The notes beneath the pieces were generated by a model. It saw only the letters and a program-made list of their open reading frames with translations. It was not told where the DNA came from and did no database searches. A program made the position numbers and the translations under genes. A stretch of DNA of 64,000 nt from Anoplolepis gracilipes (lineage: Eukaryota > Arthropoda > Insecta > Hymenoptera > Formicidae): positions 3,547,501 to 3,611,500 of the forward strand of contig NC_132975.1 of the NCBI RefSeq assembly GCF_047496725.1. The letters run 5' to 3'. Positions 55,562-64,000 of the stretch are shown here, piece after piece. The number at the start of each line of letters is the position of its first letter. Position 1 is the first letter of the stretch.

Positions 55562-55659
55562 ACGTCAGAAGTGGGATTCAACTCGTGTTCCTTGAGCTCG
55601 TGACCTTTGCGATTATTTTAAATTTAGTTTCAAAATTTGTCCGTTACATCTGGAAGAAT

Positions 55660-57040
55660 ATGGAAGAACATAGGGCACGATTAGATACATTGTCTTTGAG
55701 GGAATTGAAGCAAGAAGCTCAACGATTTCGAATAAATTTGGATCGGAGAATTAAATGGGACAGAGAAAAGTTACTCGATATAATAATTTCGCATTTGGAG
55801 CAACATGGTCCGGTGGCGGACTTACTTGGAACGGACTTGGTTCCGGAGCAGGACGACGTCGACACGCAAGGATCGGTTTCAGCAGAGGACGACGAGGATC
55901 GTCCGGTGACTATGCTGAGGGTGCGGCAGGCACTTACTTTGGTGACGGCTGACCTGAATCGGCACTACTTGGAGATGCAGGAGCAGCAGCAACAATTTTT
56001 AAGACGGCAACAGGAGGAGTTCGGCAACACCAGCAGTTTCTTCAACAGCAGCAAGATCAATTTGCGCAGTTAATCCAGGTCCTGAGTGCGAGACGAGATG
56101 AAGTTCCAGTAGTGAGGGCGGAGGAGGTTCCCGTTTCGGCGGCGAGAAACGCTGGACCGGCGACGGATCGGATAGAGGCAATTTCTTCTGTGACCAGATC
56201 TTCTCAAGGTCAATCCAAGCAGGATGGGCTACTACCTGGAAACATGATTAATTAGTTAACAACTCAAATCCCGAAATTCGGAGGAACCGAAGACGAAAAT
56301 GTCATTACCTGGATCAAGAGGGTAGAGATGTCAATAATCCATGGGGCCACTGATGGGGTGACACTTCTTCAGCTTCCAGTCGACTGTGAAATCGGCTCGA
56401 CGGTGGTATGAGGTCCAGACAGAAGCAGCAGTGGAGTTTTGGATAGGACTTCGCCAGGAGCTGACGAGAATGTTCGAGAGGAAGGTTCCATTCTACAAAG
56501 CCATGCAGAAGGTCGAGGAAGTGGATCCAAGGCAAGGAAACTTTTGACCAGTACGCCATCGAAAAAGTGGCGTTAATGCATCGCCTCGACTTATCAGCCA
56601 AGGACACCATCAATCTGGTGATCGGCGGGATCACCCAGAGCTCCCTGAGGGCGGTGGCGCTCTCCATAAAGGCCGAGACTGTGGAGGGGTTCCTGGAAAC
56701 CATGAGGCGAATAACTGAAGGAGTTTCAGATACGGAGAAGAAGCGTCCCGTCGCAAATGGTACGAGCGTGAAAACCGCAAAGGATGCATGCAGAAATTGC
56801 GGCAAAAAGGGGCACATACGCCAGGAATGCAGAGGAGAGACGTCCTGTTTCTACTGCAAGGAGAAAGGACATCGCCGCTACGACTGCCCCATCCTCAGGA
56901 AGAAAGGCTTGTTACAGAGGACATCGCCTTCAGCAGCATCCACGGCGGCAGCGGCGAGCGTTTCCGCAGAGTCGTCGCCCTCGAACACAGTGGCGGCTGT
57001 TAACGAGGTAGAGCTTAAATTAGAGATAACAAACCCGTTC
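55660..57040 (+). pseudogene. Gypsy gag, frame-broken, with two CCHC zinc knuckles
   Basis: ATG 55660 opens the gag; an N-terminal LSLRELKQEA...REKLLDIII segment is SAP-like. The frame runs to 56073, where a shift occurs in a Gln-rich stretch. Further frames carry the capsid-like part (KAMQKVEEVDPRQ near 56500; then 56567 onward). CRNCGKKGHIRQEC and CFYCKEKGHRRYDC at about 56790-56890 are two CCHC knuckles. At least three frame changes and one stop are present. Confidence 0.85.
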
Positions 57041-58700
57041 GTTAAAATAGATAATTTAGACGGTAGAAAATGCGATTTAATTGCGTTAATCGATACAGGG
57101 AACCCGGTCTCATTTGTTAAATTTAGCGTGTGCAGGGAGTTTTTGAGTCGTATAATTATAAATTAGTACCGGCAGAAAGAAAACTAAAAAATTTGAGCGA
57201 TAGTTCGCTAAACATAATAGGCATTGTGATAGTTGAAGTCGCGTTGAATTGCTTGAAAAATTTAAAGTTTTCCGTTAATTTGTATATATTAAAAGAAAAT
57301 AATTTTCAAAGTGACCTGATACTTGGTCGCGATTTTTTAAATAAAGAAAAACTTACTTTGGTGTATAAACCGGCGGGTGAAGGTGAGAAGGTCAACTTGT
57401 TTATATGTTTGCCGTATTGTATTGAAAATAATCTAACAAACAACCTGGAACAAATAATAGAGACGGTTGAAATTGATTACAATGACAAGGTTAAAAAACA
57501 ACTTAAAGAATTATTATTTGAAATAGAGAATAAAAATATTTTACCGGTGGAAGATGAGTATACAGTACATGTTCACCTTCAAGATCCTTCCATATATGCA
57601 TATGCACCACGACGTTTTGCGTATATCGAGCGCGTCGAGATTCGAAAAATCGTCGACGATTTGTTATAGCAGGGAATAATTCAGCCAAGCATTTCTCCTT
57701 ATTGCGCGAGTGTAGTCCCTGTAAAAAAGAAAAATAGTCAAATTAGGCTCTGTGTGGATTTGCGACCCTTAAATAGTAGAATTGAGAAACAGAAATACCC
57801 TTTTCCTTTAATTAAAGATTGCGTGTTGCAATTAGGTAATAAGAGAATATTTACGTTACTTGACTTAAAAGATAGCTTCCATCAAATTAAAGTTCATAGC
57901 GGTTCAACCAAATATTTTTCATTCGCGACGCCCGATGGGCAATATGAATACAAGTAATTACCCTTTGGCTATTCAGAAGCACTAGCCGAATTTCAAAAAA
58001 GGCTGAAACAGATTCTCAACCCATTGATACGGCTAAGATTATAGTCTACATGGACGATGTTTTAATTCCCACAGAAACAGTCGAGCAAAATTTTAAGATT
58101 TTGAGAGAAATACTCACTATTATGAAACAATATAAATTCAAATTAAACTATCATAAATGTCAATTCTTGAAAAATACGGTAGAGTTTTTAGGATATACAA
58201 TTTCAGAAAACGGGATAACTCTAAGTCAAAGATACACAGAAGCGATCAAAAATTTTAAACAATCGAGAAATGTATTGGAAATTCAGCGCTTTTTAGGTTT
58301 GGCGAATTATTTCAGAAAGTTCATTAAAGATTACGTGCTGAAAGCCAGACCATTGCAAAATTTGTTAAAGAAAACAGTGGAGTTCAGTTTTGATAAAAAT
58401 TGTACAGAAGCGTTCGAATCGTTAAAAAAAGAACTTACCACTGCCCCAGTGCTTAAGTTGTATAATCCGGCGGCGGAAACGGAACTGCACACCGCGCGTG
58501 TAGTTTAGGCCTCGGAGCGATACTTTTGAAGAAACAGAAGGATAATAAATGGGCTCCAGTGACGTATTTTAGTCAGACCGCGAATGAGGCTGAAACAAAG
58601 TATCATTCATTCGAATTAGAAATGTTGGCGATTGTAAAAGCGGTAGAGCGATTTCATTTATATTTGTATGAAATACAGTCAAAATTGTTACTGATTGTTT
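57041..58700 (+). pseudogene. Gypsy protease, reverse transcriptase and RNase H, inactivated
   Basis: The protease motif LIALIDTGNP is near 57090. RT core: LCVDLRPLN near 57750, LLDLKDSFHQI near 57860 and YMDD near 58047 (the active-site Asp pair), followed by the FLGYTISENGI and FLGLANYFRKFI thumb-connection motifs. RNase H begins near 58510, with TKYHSFELEMLAIVKA near 58600. Breaks: frame change at 57130-57160, TAG 57667, TAA 57956 with a following frameshift, TAG 58506 and a frameshift near 58690. Confidence 0.88.
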
Positions 58701-60062
58701 GCATTAGTGCATGCGGTAAATCGTGCGAATTTAAATCCAAGAATAACAAGGTGGACACTCACCCTGCAGAATTACCATTTCAGTATTGCGCATCGAGCAG
58801 TAAAACAGATGTGTCACGTAGATGCACTGAGTCGCAGCGTAGCGTATGTAAACGTTCTCCCATTGGAAAGAGAGCTCGAATTTAGACAGTTGGCAGATCC
58901 CAGAATACTGGAAATAAGTAGGGAATTAGAGTTTGCGGAAAACAATAAATTTCAGTTGATAGAAAGATTAATTTATAAGAAAATTGATAGCGAAGTAAAA
59001 TTTGTTGTACCTGATTCTATGATTATAACTTTACTGCGTGCACACCACGATGAGATGGCCCATTGCGGGGCAGAAAAAACACTGAAAGGTATAAGTCAAA
59101 ATTATTGGTTTTCGCATATGAGAAAGAGAATGTATGAGTATATCGAGAATTGTTTTACGTGCCTAATGTCGAATAATTCAACAAATCGGTTGGAAAGAGA
59201 AACGCATTTATATCCGAAAACGCCTTTGGAAATTTTACACATAGATCATTTCGGACCGCTTCAGGAATCTGAAGATAAATACAAGCACATATTAATAGTT
59301 GTAGATGCTTATACTCGGTTTACGTGGCTATTTTCGATTAAGTCAACGGGATCAAAAGAAGTGATAAAACATTTAAAATCGATAATAAATACTTTTGGAA
59401 AACCTCTAAATATAGTATCCGATAGGAGAACGGTTTTTACGTCCAAAGAATTTAAAGAATTCATTAACCTTAATGGAATTCACCATAGGCAGGTGACAGT
59501 CGCTGCACTTTGGGCCAATGGTATTGCGGAAAGGGCCAATAGGTTTCTGAAAAGTTCATTAATTAAGACAATAGATTCTCCTTCAGAGTGGAAAGAGTAC
59601 TTAGGAAAGTTACAGTATGTAATTAATAATACACACCATTCAGCGATAAATTGTACACCATCTAAATTGCTATTAGGATATGAGTAGCGGGCTCATGCAG
59701 ATTCTTTGTTTGCGCGGTTTACACAATCCTTGACCTATGTGGATAAAGATCTAGAAAAAGAAAGAGAAACAAATAAAGATTCAGCGGAGCGTGCGACCAA
59801 CTTATTGCGTCACTATAACAAACAATACAAAGATAAGCGTAGTAAGAGTTCGACAAAGTATAAAAAAGGAGACTATGTATTGATAAGAAATAGAATAGTT
59901 AAACAAGGCGTTAACTTGAAATTAAAACCGAACTATAAAGGGCCTTACTTTATAACCAAAAGTCTCGGAAATGACAGATATGTTGTCCGTGATATATCTG
60001 GTCATAATCAGGGCGCGAAACCGATGAACATGGTATTAACATCCGACAAAATTAAATACTGA
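58695..60062 (+). pseudogene. Gypsy integrase with C-terminal module
   Basis: A 330-codon frame (58695-59687) holds the end of RNase H, an HHCC zinc finger (HHDEMAHCG...CFTC, about 59045-59165) and the DDE core: HIDHFGPL, VSDRRTVFTS and NGIAERANRFL, the last giving the Glu. A stop after LLLGYE (59685) is followed by a 118-codon frame (59706-60062) containing KKGDYVLIRN and the GPYFITKSLGNDRYVVRDI segment, the GPY/F-type C-terminal module. Catalytic residues look intact. Confidence 0.9.
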
Positions 60063-60295
60063 ATCAAGCCCTTAAATTAGATATCAAATTAGATATAAGA
60101 TTAAATGTAAATTAGTAAGTAAGATTGTATAAAATTAGTAGAGTAAGTGTTGTAGATAAAAATACGCCATAACCACATACCTGTAACAGCAGTCACGAGT
60201 GATACAGCAAAATACGGTAAACTGATCACACACCGCACCATTTGAAAAATTCCGCAAAAACTTCGGGACGAAATTATAGGTTAGGAGGGCCGAGA

Positions 60296-61999
60296 TGTAA
60301 GGCACCAATTGGCGACGTCATACGCGTCATTTTACGTAGTAGCGGCGCGCGCAACCGAAACCAAGAGCGCATGCCTTATTTCAAATATATCGGGTAGGCA
60401 TAAAGGAAGGGGAAAAGCAAGAGTATAAAAATATAGGATCGATCGAGATCGTCGACTCTCTCTCGAGAAAGGTGGCGACAGACGGTTTAGCCTGAGAGTC
60501 TTTTCGTAGAACAGTTTCGTTTAAATAAAGAGATTTTCTTTTCTTTTATTTTTTAAATCCGAGTTTATCGTTTTGTTACGTCCAGGCCTGTGGAAAGGAT
60601 GGGTCAGAGGAAGGGCGTAACAGGAACTGTTCCGATGTCAAAAGTCTTATCGACTTTCATCGAGTGACTCGGTCGAGCAAGCTGCAGGTTGGCAAATAGG
60701 TAAACGACGGGTGTCGTTATTACTCTGTTATGCGAACGCTCTCTCGGTGGTCCCTTTTTGGTAAGAGAATCGAATCTCTTTTACGCGGGACGAGACCAAG
60801 TGTGATCTTTCGCTTGGAGAGAGTGAGGGAGTTAAATAAATTTACCGATCATTTAATATTTAGATTAACATTTATTCAATTAAATCCTAACGTTATACAT
60901 ATGGTCTTATTGTTTTAGAATATTAATATCAGCCTTAAAATTATTTGTATGAGTGTGTGTGTGTGTGTGTGTGTGTGCGTGTGCGTGGGCGTGTGTGTGT
61001 GTGTGTGTGTAGATCGCAGGTGTTACATAAGTACGGAGGTCATTAACTAGAAAAGAAGAGGAACGAGTGCGATTTTAAAGATTTTATTCTAGTTGGTATT
61101 TGTTACAATAGTTTATTAAAAAAAAATAATAAAGATTTACGAAAAGTGTAATATGTGTTACGGCGTGATTTCGCACGGTCGTGTCGTCCGATCTATGGTC
61201 TCGGTTGGCTCGCGAGAATCGGCGAGTCGGCGCGATTTTAGGCACTTAATAAAAGAACAGGATTGAATGAAGGGAAAAGAAACGACGGTAAAAGAGAGAA
61301 GGAAAATAGACTTACTACTTAGGCAGATTCGTTGCGTTTTAGCTGCTGATCAGGTTGTGGCCCAATTGTGGCTCTTGCTCGGCGGATGGTCGTTGTTGGG
61401 CACTGACTCTAATAGTTTTTAAGACTTAATCAGAACTCCCGATATGTGAAACGAATTCCTTGGGTCAGCGAACGACCGAAATAAAAATGAGCGAGAGTAA
61501 CTGTGCCGAATAAATTTGACGCTGTACTATCGACTGATTTGAATTTTTGTGTGTCTGTAATGCGTGAGTCTTCCCTTTTTATATTAAATCTTGAGGGCGT
61601 GTTAACAATTTTTGACGTATAAAAAGCTGTCGTTCGGTGAGATCCTTCTCTTCCTTATTTTTGATTGTTGCTGATTGGTGAGCTCTGTACGGCCTCTTAG
61701 GAAATTTGGAGATTCTTTATTTGGTTATCTCTTGGAATTATGCAGCTGTTTTTGTCCATTTATTTATTTAGGGGATTTCGCTATCGATCCTTTTCGGTCA
61801 TTTCTTTGAACATCGATTTCAATGTTTAAAATATTTTTCGTCGCGCGATCCTTTTTATGATTAGTCGGGCGATTATTGTTTCATTTTCGTGGGAGGAAAA
61901 ACGTGGAGCCGACAGGACGTAACAGTTTCAACATCCTGATTTTCACACTCGTGTTCCAAAAGAGTTCTCGTAGCTGCGAATATTCTAGAGCTTTTTTCA
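60296..61999 (+). repeat. 3' LTR of the Gypsy element, split by a solo LTR
   Basis: 60296-60573 and 61930-61999 together match the 5' LTR. Confidence 0.9.
60574..61925. mobile_element. Solo LTR nested in the Gypsy 3' LTR, 1352 bp
   Basis: It starts TGTTACGTCC and ends GGACGTAACA, with GTTT duplicated at 60570-60573 and 61926-61929. It has no internal genes and contains (GT)n at about 60952-61011. The complementary 10-bp ends make orientation ambiguous. It is the youngest layer of the nest. Confidence 0.93.
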
Positions 62000-62003
62000 G
62001 AAC

Positions 62004-62047
62004 AGAGTAACAGATGGATTTATGAATAAATGGCAATTTCCTAATTA
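62004..62047 (+). pseudogene. PIF/Harbinger transposase fragment, continuation after the Gypsy
   Basis: It continues the frame broken at 55229 through the single GAAC target: residues RVTDGFMNKWQFPN, typical of HARBI1-like proteins just before the first catalytic Asp region. It then stops at TAA. Confidence 0.75.
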
Positions 62048-62059
62048 ATATTTTAAGAC

Positions 62060-62098
62060 ACACACACACACACATACACACGCACACACACACACACG

Positions 62099-62177
<79 letters not shown>

Positions 62178-62208
62178 GCGCGCACGCACACACACGCACA
62201 CGCACACA
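62060..62208. repeat. (CA)n microsatellite
   Basis: CA dinucleotides with CG interruptions over about 150 bp. The Cys-Val ORFs on the minus strand are artefacts of it. Confidence 0.97.
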
Positions 62209-62676
62209 TTAGATATAAGATATAAGCAAAAAAATACATAATAATTTATAATGTGCGCAAACTAATAAACAAATTTATCCATTATTTACTGTAATTAATA
62301 TTACAGTAAATAATGGATTATTTTGGAATGGATATTTATTATAATTTAGTTTAATTACAATTTTCAAAATTTCTAAAAAAATATAATTAAGCAAAGAATA
62401 GAAAAAGAAAAATTAATTAATTAATTTATTTTTATTACATTATAATTTTTAATTGCAATAATAATTGTATTATTAAGAAACACAGTTACTAGTAGTATTT
62501 TAAAAAATTAATAACATTAAAACATTTAATTAAAACATGTAATAAAAAACATTTTAGATAAACTATAAAAATAAAAATGACGAAGTTCATCAAATTCACT
62601 ATCTTAAAAAAAAGTAACTCTTATAAATTACAAAATTACTAATAATAAGAGAAAGCGACAGTGAATAAATAAAAAA
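62209..62676. other. AT-rich spacer between the Harbinger remnant and the MADF gene
   Basis: It holds a short perfect inverted repeat (ATTATTTACTGTAATTAATA/complement, about 62279-62315). No gene. Confidence 0.6.
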
Positions 62677-63969
62677 TTATTTTTTTATAAATGTGTTGAT
62701 GCAAGAAAGGAGTGATATTAGGCAATCTATTTGGCTTTCTTCTGGGACTTTGCTTAATCCTATGGCTAAGCTACCTATCATACTTTGTACTGCAGAAGAC
62801 AATTCTGGTATGGCTGGTAGTGATTGGTTTAAATTTTTCTTAAGTACAGTGTCTAATGTGTCAGCCAATGAAGAAATGTTCTTTGAAAATTCTATCATTA
62901 TTGTATCAACTTCATCTAATGACTTTTGACGTTTTCTCTTCTTTATATCTGTCGATGGCACTTTTTTATCAGGCATGATAACAAAAGCCATGGCTTTTAA
63001 TTTGCTCGCGGTGTTTGATAAATTTGATGATTCAGTTAAAGTGTGTGAAGTAAAACACGATTCTATAGAATCCGCTTCAGATGTAGTTACATCTTCAATC
63101 GTTAATTCTGAGCCTGCAACAGTTTAAATCATGAGATGAGACATTTACAATGAGATTAATGTTACTAGATCAAATATCAAAATATCTACATATCGTTTTG
63201 ACAATTTGTCAAAGGTTCCAATTGCTAATTAATTATCAATTGTTATATTAAGTAAAAAAGTTAATACGCAATATATTTTACAATATTTGCACTTTTTTAC
63301 CTGATAAAGATGTATATAAGTTATTGTTTCGTAAGTCTATGCTTTCATTACTTAAGAGTGGTGTGGATGAAGCTGCACGTGTGGCGAGCTGCAATCTTTG
63401 CAAAGACTGCACAGAAGCAGACCGTTGAGAACTTGATATTGTCCTCCACAAATATGATTAATTTTAAACAAAACTTATACATAATGGATTAATCAATTAT
63501 CTTTCAATCGCTTTATGCAAATATAACAATATAAGAATACAAGAATGATTTATTTATATTTATATTACCGTGACATGGATGGAGATACTGCAGATGTGAC
63601 AAGCTGAGAGCAAGTTGTTTGCGACGGTAGAACTTTTCGCGCAAGGACAGAGTGTTGGAAATTTGACGTTGTCCTGCGCAAATATTTTTGATTTAAAACA
63701 TGACATAAAACTTGTATATAAACGATTATATCAATTATTCAGTTATTCTCTATGCAAAGCAAATATAAGAATACTAGAATAAATACAAGAATGATTTATT
63801 TACCGTCGAGGTTGAATATGATCCGCGAGAAACACGAAATCATCGTATAGTTCCCAATTGGATGTATATGTCATATAATCTGCACCTGCGCCAGATCTTG
63901 CTTGGGATTGAACAACCTTCCGACGCTCTTTAAATTTCGGTCGTAGACGGTAAACCAAATCAGAAATGG
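62677..63969 (-). CDS. MADF-domain (Myb/SANT-like) protein, last four exons; 5' end beyond window
   Basis: Exons 63969-63804, 63673-63569, 63443-63301 and 63113-62677 join with consistent phases and canonical splice sites; stop TAA 62677-62679. Visible length is about 283 residues. The first exon (after a 2-nt codon end) has the second half of a MADF DNA-binding domain: KFKERRKVVQSQARSGAGAD then a W-x-LYDDFVFL helix. The middle exons are Ser/Thr/Gln-rich. The last exon has a Lys/Arg stretch (KKRKRQKS) and a C-terminal helical block (SQIDCLISLLSCINTFIKK) like a BESS-type interaction motif. MADF proteins are insect transcription factors, and PIF/Harbinger elements carry similar Myb/SANT partners; the Harbinger remnant lies 0.6 kb away. 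Exons 2 and 3 with their introns look duplicated. Confidence 0.75.
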
Positions 63970-64000
63970 CTGGAAATAAATAACACAACACACAGACAGA

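Larger units (their letters stand above)
55230..61999 (+). mobile_element. Ty3/Gypsy LTR retrotransposon, full-length but degenerate
   Basis: 5' LTR 55230-55561 (TGTAAGGCACC...TTTTTTCA) and 3' LTR 60296-61999, the latter split by a 1352-bp solo LTR. GAAC is duplicated at 55226-55229 and 62000-62003. Internal order is gag, zinc knuckles, protease, RT, RNase H, integrase. A purine-rich tract (GGTTAGGAGGGCCGAGA) precedes the 3' LTR. Without the nested insert the element is about 5.4 kb. Both LTRs remain very similar, but coding stops are numerous. Confidence 0.93.

Noticed and set aside
61881..62239. Cys-Val-rich ORFs on the minus strand
   Set aside because: Translations of the (CA)n microsatellite.

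Overview
This is eukaryotic, insect-type DNA: strongly AT-rich, with spliced genes bounded by GT/AG signals, many dinucleotide microsatellites and dense nested transposons. The transposon mix (BEL/Pao, Gypsy, R1-like LINE, Penelope-like, PIF/Harbinger, Tc1/mariner with a DUF4817-type helix-turn-helix) and the MADF gene suggest a hymenopteran, probably an ant. No species marker was seen, so that placement is an inference. All exon models were read by eye from splice signals and frame continuity.

Layout. 1-4.2 kb: the 3' end of an unrecognised coiled-coil gene (+), tail-to-tail with a complete six-coding-exon uroporphyrinogen decarboxylase gene (-, 356 aa). One UROD intron has a GC donor and another holds a Tc1/mariner-like element with about 150-bp inverted repeats. 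5.3-6.5 kb: short repeats and a possible THAP exon. 6.7-15.5 kb: an eight-exon gene (+) for a predicted 733-aa single-pass membrane protein with an N-terminal WxxL motif, a Lys-rich C-terminal side and two adjacent exons that look tandemly duplicated. 15.5-30 kb: mostly non-coding, with palindromic elements, a solo LTR with 4-bp target duplication, a GC-rich palindromic MITE and a broken DEDDh exonuclease/Harbinger-like locus.

30-42.3 kb: two dead BEL/Pao elements in opposite orientation and a Penelope-like fragment with inverted terminal repeats. 42.4-47.6 kb: a region bracketed by LTR-type ends that contains a Pro-rich ORF, two paralogous acidic/cysteine-rich ORFs and a ten-copy 91-bp tandem array. 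47.9-53 kb: a GC-rich R1-like LINE with a 17-bp target duplication; its first 68 nt can be folded as an HDV-like self-cleaving ribozyme. It interrupts an unrecognised ORF. 53-62 kb: a gag-like SAP ORF, then a three-level nest: a Harbinger remnant split by a Gypsy element (TSD GAAC) whose 3' LTR is split by a solo LTR (TSD GTTT). 62.7-64 kb: a MADF-domain gene (-) running off the right edge, possibly the partner ORF of that Harbinger.

The confident host gene is UROD; the 733-aa gene and the MADF gene have coherent splice models. Most of the rest is mobile DNA in successive insertion layers, several with diagnostic target duplications. The strongest novelty candidates are the LINE 5' ribozyme, the 733-aa membrane protein and the acidic/Cys-rich ORF pair with its tandem array.
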